Below are positions 1 through 5,202 of a stretch of DNA of 13,326 bases, in pieces. The stretch is from Nanobdellati archaeon (GTDB taxonomy: Archaea; Aenigmatarchaeota; Aenigmatarchaeia; PWEA01), in NCBI GenBank assembly GCA_022257805.1, contig JAKOPB010000005.1, positions 1-13,326 on the forward strand. Reading direction: 5' to 3'. How positions within the stretch are numbered: position 1 is the first letter of the stretch; every line of letters starts with the position of its first letter. The notes beneath the pieces were generated by a model. The model was given only the letters and a program-made list of their open reading frames with translations, was not told where the DNA came from and did no database searches. A program made the position numbers and the translations under genes.

Positions 1-47
1 AGGACCTTGAAAACCCCATCTTATGTGTTTGGACTGATCACGGCAAA

Positions 48-58
48 GTTTTAAATAT
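48..58 (+). promoter_or_regulatory. TATA box of the wHTH/nucleotidyltransferase operon
   Basis: The run GTTTTAAATAT is an archaeal TATA-like element. Counting about 26 nt from its centre puts the transcription start near position 80, about 30 nt before the ATG at 112. A palindromic operator lies immediately downstream. Confidence 0.55.
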
Positions 59-60
59 TA

Positions 61-78
61 TTATCACTATAGTGATAA
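61..78. promoter_or_regulatory. Perfect 18-bp palindromic operator
   Basis: TTATCACTATAGTGATAA equals its own reverse complement over all 18 bases. It sits between the TATA box (48-58) and the predicted start of transcription (about 80), where a bound dimer would block the polymerase. The first gene of the operon encodes a winged-helix protein, so autorepression is the simplest reading. AbiEi antitoxins are known to autoregulate by binding repeats in their promoter. Confidence 0.7.
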
Positions 79-111
79 CTAAGACAGCTTACAGTTTTGT
101 GGTGTGGGAAT

Positions 112-753
112 ATGTTGGACATGATCAACAAGCATGTGGCGAAGATCGCCTTGGTCTTGAAAGACGGAGACTCGATTTTATCCGTCTCAAAGAGAACAGG
201 ATCCTCCTACGGATGGACGCACAGGTGGATAAAGAGCTTGGAGGAGATAGGTGCTGTTGAAAGAGAAGGAGGAACAGGTATAAGGATAAAGGACGAGGAA
301 TTGATAGATGGGGTGAGAGGGTTGGCACGGTCTTTTTTGAGAAGAAAGTTACAGTTGAAGGACGCCTACTTGTTACCCAACTTTTCTCGGATGAAATACG
401 CATTTACGAAGACGGACGCGGTCTTTTTCTGGACTAAGGACGGATATCAGATAGGCAGGAGCAGAGAAAGCTATCCTATATTCATCAAGGTCTTGGAAGA
501 CGATTTGGATGACTGGAAGAGTTTCTTCGAGGAATACTCCGTAGACTGTGAAGTCGGGGGGAAGGGAGGAAGCGGTATACACTACGTTTTGTTTCCCTGT
601 GAGGACTTTGAAACCGAGTGGTTGGATAACGCTTCGGTGGCACCCTTGGAAGAAACTGTGAAGTGGGCAATGGAACACAAACCAAACTTTCAGCCGGCCT
701 TGGAGATGTTGGATGAGATGTATGACTTGGGCTTGGAGGTTGAGTATTCGTGA
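112..753 (+). CDS. Winged-helix AbiEi-like antitoxin/regulator
   Basis: A protein of 213 aa. Residues about 5-60 look like a winged helix-turn-helix, with a recognition-helix-like stretch SVSKRTGSSYGWTHRWI at 24-40 and a wing ending near GIRIKDEE. The rest (about 85-213) resembles the C-terminal part of archaeal AbiEi-like proteins that pair with nucleotidyltransferases, ending in a conserved-looking block around ALEMLDEMYDLGLEVEY. The frame opens with TTG at 97, but ATG 112 is preferred because GGTG at 101-104 lies 7 nt before it. The stop overlaps the GTG start of the next gene by 3 nt (750-753, GTGA), so the two are translationally coupled. A palindromic operator precedes it. The likely role is neutralising and autoregulating a type IV-like toxin. 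The fold call is fairly firm; the family call is by resemblance and context. Confidence 0.65.
   Translation: MLDMINKHVAKIALVLKDGDSILSVSKRTGSSYGWTHRWIKSLEEIGAVEREGGTGIRIKDEELIDGVRGLARSFLRRKLQLKDAYLLPNFSRMKYAFTKTDAVFFWTKDGYQIGRSRESYPIFIKVLEDDLDDWKSFFEEYSVDCEVGGKGGSGIHYVLFPCEDFETEWLDNASVAPLEETVKWAMEHKPNFQPALEMLDEMYDLGLEVEYS
735..740 (+). promoter_or_regulatory. Shine-Dalgarno site of the nucleotidyltransferase
   Basis: GGAGGT lies inside the end of the upstream regulator gene, 9 nt before the GTG at 750. It supports GTG 750 as the start rather than the in-frame ATG at 762. Confidence 0.55.
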
Positions 754-941
754 TAGACAGGATGATCGAAAGGGAAAACGAGATATTCGCCGTTCTCGAG
801 GGTTTGAGAGAAAAGGAACTGGACTTCGTTCTCGTTGGTGGCTACGCAGTTTCCGCATTTTCTCATAGGTTTTCTGTAGACGCAGACATCGTGGTCGACG
901 AAGGTGACCTCGATAAATTTAAGGCCTTCCTGGAAGACTAA
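750..941 (+). pseudogene. Truncated AbiEii-like/MNT-type nucleotidyltransferase
   Basis: The 63-aa product carries the N-terminal signature of a polymerase-beta-type nucleotidyltransferase: the G30-G31 loop in DFVLVGGYAVSAFSHRFS, then D44-x-D46 in VDADIVV, the metal-binding aspartates. Full AbiEii-like proteins are several-fold longer. Here the frame stops with TAA at 939-941, just after the first catalytic block, and I see no continuation in any frame before the next promoter at 966. The gene therefore looks cut at its 3' end by deletion or rearrangement and probably cannot make an active toxin. Its upstream partner appears intact, leaving an orphan antitoxin. The start overlaps the upstream stop (GTGA). 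A short stand-alone protein is possible but less likely. Confidence 0.65.
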
Positions 942-965
942 CGTGAAAGCTGTAGAATAGTAATT

Positions 966-976
966 AAATATTAAAG
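966..976 (+). promoter_or_regulatory. TATA box of the RelB-like gene
   Basis: AAATATTAAAG is centred about 36 nt before the ATG at 1007, predicting a leader of about 10 nt. It indicates that this gene has its own promoter and is not read only from the truncated operon upstream. Confidence 0.5.
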
Positions 977-1006
977 TCTGTAGTATCAATTAACAACTGT
1001 GGTAAA

Positions 1007-1210
1007 ATGCCCGAGATGGTAAAGGTCCGGAAGAAAGACTTCGAAGAGATGGAAAAGGGTTTAGAAGAAATGAAGAAAGAAATAGAAAGCTGGAAGGCTA
1101 CCCTCGAAACTCTCAAAGACGAAGAAGTCATGGAACAGATCAGACGCAGCGAAGAGGAAATTAAAGAAGGGAAAGGAGAGTCCTGGAGGAAAGTAAAGAA
1201 AGATCTATAG
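1007..1210 (+). CDS. RelB-like antitoxin
   Basis: A 67-aa, highly charged and largely helical protein. After a KVRKKDFEEM start it runs as a long amphipathic or coiled-coil helix (about 8-40). It ends in the block EEVMEQIRRSEEEIKEGKGE followed by SWRKVKKDL, which resembles the C-terminal region of archaeal RelB-type antitoxins (pattern: I-x-x-S-x-x-x-I-x-x-G, then SW, then K). No DNA-binding domain is obvious. Its own TATA element lies at 966-976. Its likely partner is the RelE-like toxin gene at 1215-1493, but that gene is on the opposite strand with only 4 nt between the two stop codons. Normally the antitoxin is co-transcribed just upstream of the toxin. Function is inferred from resemblance and proximity. 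Confidence 0.6.
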   Translation: MPEMVKVRKKDFEEMEKGLEEMKKEIESWKATLETLKDEEVMEQIRRSEEEIKEGKGESWRKVKKDL

Positions 1211-1214
1211 ATGT

Positions 1215-1493
1215 TCAATAGTATTTTTTAGCCTCTTCTTTTTGTTTGATTGCTTCTAACCAGAGGATGTCGTTTTCTTTATCCTCTTTGAACCAAAGCC
1301 GCCAGTCTCCCACTCTCTGCTGAAGTATAGGATGCAATGGTCCTCTTAGTCTCTTTTCCACAACTTTTTTCGGCTCTATCCCAATGGAAAGCTTTCTGTC
1401 TATTTCATCAAGCTTTTTCTTTATCCTTTCTCTCACCGATTTTTCCAAATTCTTCAACTTTTCTTTCTGGCTCGGTGGGACTTTTAGCTCCAT
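1215..1493 (-). CDS. RelE/ParE-family mRNA interferase-like toxin
   Basis: A 92-aa basic protein with the usual length and layout of RelE/ParE toxins. Helical residues 8-37 are followed by a strand-rich C-terminal half with the hallmark KRLRGPL (47-53), QQRVGDWRLWF (58-68) and DILWLEAIKQKEEAKKYY (75-92). In this family the arginine of RVGDWR (R60) and a C-terminal tyrosine (Y91 or Y92) are typical active-site residues for ribosome-dependent mRNA cleavage. The ATG at 1493 lies 31 nt from the centre of a TATA element at 1517-1526, implying a nearly leaderless transcript. The gene converges on the RelB-like antitoxin with a 4-nt gap and diverges from the transglutaminase-like gene. No frame damage is visible, so the toxin could be active. 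Confidence 0.75.
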   Translation of the reverse strand: MELKVPPSQKEKLKNLEKSVRERIKKKLDEIDRKLSIGIEPKKVVEKRLRGPLHPILQQRVGDWRLWFKEDKENDILWLEAIKQKEEAKKYY

Positions 1494-1516
1494 AAACTAA
1501 AATAAGTAGATAAGGG

Positions 1517-1526
1517 TTATTTAAAC
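1517..1526. promoter_or_regulatory. Shared bidirectional TATA element
   Basis: TTATTTAAAC reads as a TATA box on both strands (GTTTAAATAA on minus). Its centre is about 30 nt from the toxin ATG (1493, minus) and about 39 nt from the transglutaminase ATG (1561, plus). I see no other good TATA element in the 67-nt gap, so one element may serve both genes. Confidence 0.5.
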
Positions 1527-1560
1527 TTCACCATGGAACTAACAGGTATACTTTGATAAT

Positions 1561-2115
1561 ATGGTGGATTGGAAAGATGACGGAGAGCAGACGGCGACAG
1601 GAGAACCTATAACCAAGATTGCTAAAAGGTTCTCAGGATACGAAGGCCTTGATTTTATTTACAAAGCCTTGCAGTGGCTCAAAGAAAACTTAGAATTTGA
1701 TAAGAAGGAGAAAGAAAATATCTTTAGAAAGAGAAAATCATCGGAGATACTCAAAGACGGTTTTGTAACAGGTTGTACCGACTACGTCCTTGCTTATATA
1801 CCACTGGCTAGATATAATGGGATACCAACTAAGTATGTCGAAGCTCTAGACAGGCATTGGCTAAAAAACCTTGATAGGAAGGGTGAAATTTCAAGAATTA
1901 GGGGCCATGTGGTCGCAAGAAGCAAAATCAACGATGAATGGTTAATAGTGGATGTCGACGGCGGTAACATAGATTTAAATATAAACAGCGAAGATAGGAG
2001 AAGCTCCAGCTACTTTCACAGAAGATTCGAGATAATAGGTGAAGGAAAGGACAGCTGGGATTTAGGTATAAGGTCCCTGGAGGATTTGAAGGAGTATATA
2101 AAGAATTTAGGATAG
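1561..2115 (+). CDS. Transglutaminase-like cysteine protease-fold protein
   Basis: A 184-aa protein with the transglutaminase-like core. C72 lies in GFVTGCTDYVLAYIPLARY, followed by the typical NGIPTKYVEAL segment; H116 lies in RGHVVARS; D131 lies in EWLIVDVDGG. Together these give the expected Cys-His-Asp triad in the right order and spacing. There is no signal peptide or membrane segment, so it should act in the cytoplasm. Proteins of this fold include proteases, amidases and crosslinking enzymes; the substrate cannot be told from sequence. It shares an intergenic region with the RelE-like toxin, and its stop lies 5 nt from the end of the broken gene on the other strand. Codons are AT-rich compared with pus10, consistent with acquired DNA. 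ATG 1561 is the first good start and follows the TATA element by a short leader. Confidence 0.7.
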   Translation: MVDWKDDGEQTATGEPITKIAKRFSGYEGLDFIYKALQWLKENLEFDKKEKENIFRKRKSSEILKDGFVTGCTDYVLAYIPLARYNGIPTKYVEALDRHWLKNLDRKGEISRIRGHVVARSKINDEWLIVDVDGGNIDLNINSEDRRSSSYFHRRFEIIGEGKDSWDLGIRSLEDLKEYIKNLG

Positions 2116-2120
2116 AATCC

Positions 2121-2331
2121 TCACAACCTGTTCTCAACGTCATCCTTCTTGTAGTCGAACAATATCGCCCATGCTCGCCCGTATTTCGAGGCTTGGTCGC
2201 TGTTCAGGTATCTCTGGAAGGAACTCCTCCAAAATTCCTCTCTTTGTCCAAGGCCAGTCCTTCATCTTTAGAACGCTTCTCAAGAAAAAGGCAAAAGAAA
2301 TGTCTTTCTCAGAAACAACTTTTACATCCAT
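2121..2331 (-). pseudogene. Small unknown protein, interrupted by a one-base frameshift
   Basis: Reading from ATG 2331 gives MDVKVVSEKDISFAFFLRSV then LKMKDWPWTK, after which the frame runs into proline-rich, unconvincing sequence and stops at 2140. Moving to the neighbouring frame within 2238-2247 (AGAGAGG on the minus strand) gives a natural continuation: EEFWRSSFQRYLNSDQASKY then GRAWAILFDYKKDDVENRL, ending in TGA at 2121-2123. The span of 211 nt is one more than a multiple of three, as expected for one extra base. A TATA element at 2351-2360 fits a leaderless start at 2331. The restored product would be about 69 aa, with no family that I recognise. It could be a pseudogene, a sequencing error or a programmed shift. 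The restored C-terminal half looks clearly protein-like. Confidence 0.55.
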
Positions 2332-2350
2332 ATTTAGCAAGCTTAGTTTG

Positions 2351-2360
2351 ATTTAAATAA
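2351..2360 (-). promoter_or_regulatory. TATA box of the frameshifted small gene
   Basis: TTATTTAAAT on the minus strand is centred about 25 nt before the ATG at 2331. This is the spacing of a leaderless archaeal transcript and is the main reason for choosing that start. Confidence 0.5.
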
Positions 2361-2401
2361 AAAACTTACACACAGATGAAGAAATCGGAATCTTAAAAAC
2401 T

Positions 2402-2450
2402 TCTCAAAACCTTTAAAGCTTCGCCGTGAAATAAGGGTGGTAGTGTTGAG
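2402..2450 (+). repeat. Direct repeat copy A (degenerate pus10 promoter/start)
   Basis: This 49-nt stretch matches 3166-3214 at 44 of 49 positions. It includes the TATA-like CTTTAAAG, the TGAAATAA block and GGTGGTAGT. The position equal to the pus10 ATG (3209-3211) is GTT here, so it cannot start the same protein. Weaker similarity extends upstream: GAT, three bases, then GAAATCGG at 2375-2388, matching 3138-3151 with a 1-nt offset. The two copies bracket the vapBC genes. Confidence 0.8.
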
Positions 2451-2478
2451 ACCCTGTAATTATCTCCATAAATACTCG

Positions 2479-2492
2479 CTTGGAAATCCAAG
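2479..2492. repeat. Short hairpin downstream of vapC
   Basis: CTTGGAAATCCAAG can form a 5-bp stem with a 4-nt loop. It lies 10 nt past the vapC stop codon. There is no U-run after it on the minus strand, so a terminator role is only a guess. Confidence 0.3.
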
Positions 2493-2502
2493 GGCGAAGA
2501 TA

Positions 2503-2883
2503 TTACTTATAGAATTTTGTTTCGAGGTCTCCGATCTTACGGAAGTGTTTATCGTCAGTGATGAGAGTTGCTTCTTCGCCTTTGGCAACTCCAGCAATAA
2601 GTGCATCAAGGGCTGGAATCCTTTGACCTCTGTCCATAAGCCTCTTCTGTATCTCGGCCGCTTCCCCTACATGCTTTTCCTTTACTTCCTTAACCTGAAA
2701 ATCTCTCCTCATTTCCTTAGCATCTGAAAGTCCTTTTCCAACGATCATTTCCCCTAGGTAGAGCTCGTAGAGATTTATAGTTGTCAATATAACCTCGGAG
2801 AGCTTAAGCTCAGAAGCCAGTTCTACTGCTTCCTCTTCGCCATGAAGGAGATCTATAAGGAAATTTGTGTCGACACAAAACAT
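2503..2883 (-). CDS. vapC: VapC-type PIN-domain ribonuclease toxin
   Basis: A 126-aa protein, the normal VapC length, made of one PIN domain. The acidic metal-binding residues are all present: D5 in FCVDTNFLID, E40 in NLYELYLGE, D93 in PALDALIAGVA and D110 in LITDDKHF. VapC proteins are Mg2+-dependent endoribonucleases, often acting on tRNA or rRNA; the target cannot be predicted here. The ATG (2881-2883) directly follows the TGA of the antitoxin gene with no gap, so the pair is translationally coupled. The protein is intact and should be active. The gene lies between two direct repeats derived from the pus10 promoter region. Confidence 0.9.
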   Translation of the reverse strand: MFCVDTNFLIDLLHGEEEAVELASELKLSEVILTTINLYELYLGEMIVGKGLSDAKEMRRDFQVKEVKEKHVGEAAEIQKRLMDRGQRIPALDALIAGVAKGEEATLITDDKHFRKIGDLETKFYK

Positions 2884-3075
2884 TCAGGCCACTCTCCCGG
2901 CACTTTCATCCCTCATTTCCCTTATTCTCTTCTTCATTTCCTCCACCTCATCGGCGGATAAGTCTTTCCATCTTCCAGAAAACTTCTCTAGCGACTCGTC
3001 CTTACTTTTCTTCTCCTTCTCCATATCTTCAAGTATTTTCCCGTAAGTCTCATCGCTAACCTCGAGAGTAGGCAT
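2884..3075 (-). CDS. vapB: VapB-type antitoxin
   Basis: A 63-aa charged protein. The N-terminal strand-helix (PTLEVSDETYGKILEDMEKE) resembles the start of VapB/CopG-like antitoxins, where the strand binds DNA. The C-terminal part (FSGRWKDLSADEVEEMKKR, then IREMRDESAGR) resembles the toxin-wrapping tail of archaeal VapB proteins. The open frame extends upstream to 3348, but that part runs through the pus10 promoter and is noise. ATG 3075 is chosen because the family N-terminus begins there and a TATA element at 3102-3112 fits a nearly leaderless start. It is followed without a gap by vapC. It probably neutralises VapC and represses its own promoter, which lies back to back with that of pus10. 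Confidence 0.8.
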   Translation of the reverse strand: MPTLEVSDETYGKILEDMEKEKKSKDESLEKFSGRWKDLSADEVEEMKKRIREMRDESAGRVA

Positions 3076-3101
3076 GATATCACACAAGTATTGTCTCTTG
3101 A

Positions 3102-3112
3102 AATATTTAAAG
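3102..3112 (-). promoter_or_regulatory. TATA box of vapBC
   Basis: CTTTAAATATT on the minus strand is centred about 31 nt before the vapB ATG at 3075, predicting a leader of about 5 nt. It is about 70 nt from the divergent pus10 TATA element. Confidence 0.55.
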
Positions 3113-3165
3113 TTCAAAGAAGCTTCAGGACCAAAATGATCAGGAAATCGGTGAACTCCGGAGAA

Positions 3166-3214
3166 TCTCAAAACCTTTAAAGGTTCGCTGTGAAATAAAG
3201 GTGGTAGTATGGAG
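3166..3214 (+). repeat. Direct repeat copy B (functional pus10 promoter/start)
   Basis: This partner of 2402-2450 differs at 5 of 49 positions. It holds the pus10 TATA element, a GGTGG ribosome-binding site (3200-3204) and the ATG at 3209. It is the copy still joined to pus10. Confidence 0.8.
3172..3185 (+). promoter_or_regulatory. pus10 TATA element within a 14-bp palindrome
   Basis: AACCTTTAAAGGTT is a perfect palindrome centred about 31 nt before the pus10 ATG, so transcription should start about 5 nt upstream of the ATG. The symmetry is broken in repeat copy A, where GGTT is GCTT. Confidence 0.55.
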
Positions 3215-4462
3215 ATGTGGGGAAGAGTCGAGAAGATACTGAAGAAGGAATATGTGTGCGACCACTGTCTTGGTCGGCAGTTCGCGCAGCTACTCACAGG
3301 TATGTCCAACCGGGAGCGTGGTCGCGTGGTTCGGAGGTTCGCGGCCATGATGATGGACGCAGGGGAGGAGGTGGATGTTGAAGATGTAAATTTCTCGGAA
3401 GTGGATTTTAGGCACTACAGTCCTGAAGAAGAGGAAGAAAGGGATTGTGCAGTATGCGATGGGCTTTTCGGAGAGCTGGATGAATGGTCTGGGAAGGTTA
3501 TGATAGAGCTGCAGGGATACGAGTTCGAGAACTTTCTGATAGGTACAAGGCTGCCCGACAGTCTGGTTAAAAGGGAGGAGGAGCTTTGGGAGGAGATAGG
3601 CATCGAACACTGCGAGGAGATGAAGGCCGAGTTCAACCGGGAGCTAGGAAAAAAACTGGAGGAAAAGACCGGGAAGGAGGTGGAGTTCGAGCTGCCGGAG
3701 ATACAGGTTCTGGTGGACGTGGAGGAGGAAGAGGTAAGGCTTAATGTTAACTCGCTCTGCGTTTACGGCGAGTACCAGAAAACGGAGAGAGGTATTCCAC
3801 AGACGGAGTGGCCTTCAGGTAAGTACGAGATCTCTCTGGAGGAGATAATCGCACCCGCGTTTTTAAGAGCTGCGGACTCTGCAGACGAGAAGTTCCACGG
3901 CGCCGGAAGGGAGGACATAGATGCGCGCTGCTTGGGCTGGCGACCGTTTATCCTGGAACTCCTGGAACCGAAGAGAAGGGACCTGGATCTGGAAAAGGTG
4001 GAGGGAGAGGTGAACGAAAATGACGAGGTGAACGTCAGGAACCTGCAGATTGTCGGGAGAGACAGGGTGGAGGAACTGAAGAGCTGGCAGCCCGACAAAA
4101 GTTACCGGGCGCTGGTGGAACTGGAGGAGGACGTGGACGAGGATGAGCTGGAAAGGTTGGAAAAACTGGAAGGAGTGACGCTGACGCAGAGGACTCCGCA
4201 GAGGGTGGAACACCGCAGGGCTGATAGATACAGGAAGAGGGAGGTGAAGGAGCTGGATTGGAAGAAGACGGGTGAAGGAGAAATAGAACTCACGGTGAAG
4301 GCCGAGGCCGGTACATACATCAAGGAGATGATATCCGGGGACGATGGTAGAACGGAGCCGTCCGTTGCCTCAGTTCTTGGTGTGGGAGCAGAATGCACGG
4401 AGCTGGACGTCATCGAGATCCACGGGAAGGAGGATCTGGGGTTTCTGAGCAAAGACAGCTGA
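3209..4462 (+). CDS. pus10: tRNA pseudouridine synthase Pus10
   Basis: A 417-aa protein with the archaeal Pus10 layout. An N-terminal zinc ribbon has C17-x-x-C20 and C80-x-x-C83. A THUMP-like region spans roughly 90-190. The C-terminal catalytic domain carries GAGREDIDAR (231-240), whose Asp pair D236/D238 includes the catalytic residue, followed by LGWRPFILEL. The TQRTPQRVEHRRADRY loop near 331-346 and AGTYIKEMISGDDGRTEP near 376-393 are further hallmarks. Archaeal Pus10 makes pseudouridine 55, and often 54, in the tRNA T-loop. ATG 3209 follows GGTGG; ATG 3215 is an alternative. The gene heads a translation/transcription cluster, 85 nt before L21e. It is richer in GC than the island upstream. 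Its promoter is duplicated around vapBC. Confidence 0.92.
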   Translation: MEMWGRVEKILKKEYVCDHCLGRQFAQLLTGMSNRERGRVVRRFAAMMMDAGEEVDVEDVNFSEVDFRHYSPEEEEERDCAVCDGLFGELDEWSGKVMIELQGYEFENFLIGTRLPDSLVKREEELWEEIGIEHCEEMKAEFNRELGKKLEEKTGKEVEFELPEIQVLVDVEEEEVRLNVNSLCVYGEYQKTERGIPQTEWPSGKYEISLEEIIAPAFLRAADSADEKFHGAGREDIDARCLGWRPFILELLEPKRRDLDLEKVEGEVNENDEVNVRNLQIVGRDRVEELKSWQPDKSYRALVELEEDVDEDELERLEKLEGVTLTQRTPQRVEHRRADRYRKREVKELDWKKTGEGEIELTVKAEAGTYIKEMISGDDGRTEPSVASVLGVGAECTELDVIEIHGKEDLGFLSKDS

Positions 4463-4506
4463 AATGGAGATAAATTTTTATAAGTTGGACTACAGGAATG
4501 TATAAG

Positions 4507-4517
4507 GTATATAAACC
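4507..4517 (+). promoter_or_regulatory. TATA box of rpl21e-rpo4
   Basis: GTATATAAACC is centred about 36 nt before ATG 4548, giving a leader of about 10 nt that holds GGGTG (4537-4541). A second AT-rich candidate, TTTTTATAAG at 4475-4484, lies further upstream. Either would drive the ribosomal protein independently of pus10. Confidence 0.55.
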
Positions 4518-4547
4518 TGAAAGAGTAATGGGTATCGGGTGTGGAAT

Positions 4548-4835
4548 ATGAAAGGATCCAAGGGGAAGATGCACGGAACCAGGAGAAAGTTAAAGAAGGA
4601 CGGAGACGTATCTCCGAATGATTTTCTCAAGGAGTTCGAAAACGGAGAAAAGGTACAGATAAACATAGAGCCTTCTTCACACGGTGGCATGCCGCACCCA
4701 CGGTTCCAGGGACAGATCGCAGAAGTAGAGGGTAAGAAAGGGGCCTCTTACAGGGTGAAGCTGGCGGAAGGAGGAAAGAAAAAGATATTGAATGTAAATC
4801 CTGAACATCTGAAAAGGATAGAAAACGAGGATTAG
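4548..4835 (+). CDS. rpl21e: Ribosomal protein L21e
   Basis: A 95-aa basic protein of the usual L21e length. It has the family pattern of an SKGKMHGTRRKL start, a hydrophobic-charged VQINIEPSSHGGMPHPRFQG centre (residues about 38-57) and an RVKLAEGGKKKILNVNPEHL end. It is a large-subunit protein specific to archaea and eukaryotes. The frame also offers GTG at 4539, but ATG 4548 is preferred because GGGTG sits 6 nt before it and the family begins with a short basic N-terminus. rpo4 follows after 10 nt, and this linkage of L21e with RNA polymerase subunit F is conserved in many euryarchaea. Confidence 0.93.
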   Translation: MKGSKGKMHGTRRKLKKDGDVSPNDFLKEFENGEKVQINIEPSSHGGMPHPRFQGQIAEVEGKKGASYRVKLAEGGKKKILNVNPEHLKRIENED

Positions 4836-4845
4836 GTAAGATATT

Positions 4846-5175
4846 ATGGAAGTCGTAGATGAAGAACCTGTTCCCGCTGCCGAGGCGAGGAACACCATGT
4901 CAAAGAAGAAGGGAGAGGAGCTTGCCTACGAGCAGAAAATATGCATGGACTTTCTGGAGAAAAACGTAGATATGAATGTCACAGACGCAAGGAAGGCCAT
5001 GAAAGAACTACAGGAAGTCGGCAGGATCAAGCCCAGACAGGCGGCCATACTTATAAACATAATGCCTGAGGAAAAAGGTGGAGTAAGATTAATATTCTCC
5101 AAGGAAAGGATCAGCCCATCAGAGGAGGAGATGGAAAAGGTCCTTGAAATCCTGGACAAATACAGAAACTACTGA
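4846..5175 (+). CDS. rpoF: DNA-directed RNA polymerase subunit Rpo4 (RpoF)
   Basis: A 109-aa acidic protein matching archaeal Rpo4/Rpb4, which forms the polymerase stalk with Rpo7. An N-terminal segment (VVDEEPVPAAEARNTMSKK) leads into the HRDC-like helical domain, with LAYEQKICMDFLEKN, DARKAMKELQEVGRIKPRQA and an end in EEEMEKVLEILDKYRNY. Pairing L21e, Rpo4 and DUF655 in this order is a classic archaeal cluster, which supports the call. It starts 10 nt after L21e with a weak AGGT site and is probably on the same transcript. The DUF655 gene follows after 27 nt. Confidence 0.93.
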   Translation: MEVVDEEPVPAAEARNTMSKKKGEELAYEQKICMDFLEKNVDMNVTDARKAMKELQEVGRIKPRQAAILINIMPEEKGGVRLIFSKERISPSEEEMEKVLEILDKYRNY

Positions 5176-5202
5176 AAACCTCTAATTCTCAAGGTGTTAA
5201 AG

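Noticed and set aside
1..47. Tail of an upstream gene at the left edge
   Set aside because: One forward frame is open up to the stop at 52-54, but the stretch is too short and shows no recognisable protein motif.
373..858. 161-aa minus-strand frame over the AbiE-like pair
   Set aside because: No recognisable family and no promoter; the plus-strand genes have an operator, SD site and coupled stop/start.
2171..2356. Plus-strand 61-aa frame over the frameshifted small gene
   Set aside because: The minus strand gives a better protein-like product with a correctly placed TATA element.
2437..2727. Plus-strand open frame starting in repeat copy A and running across vapC
   Set aside because: It lies antisense to a clear PIN-domain gene. 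Its first codons come from the degenerate pus10 start and the rest is the shadow of vapC.
3076..3348. N-terminal extension of vapB
   Set aside because: The extra residues run through the promoter region and into pus10 antisense. The TATA element and family N-terminus both support ATG 3075.
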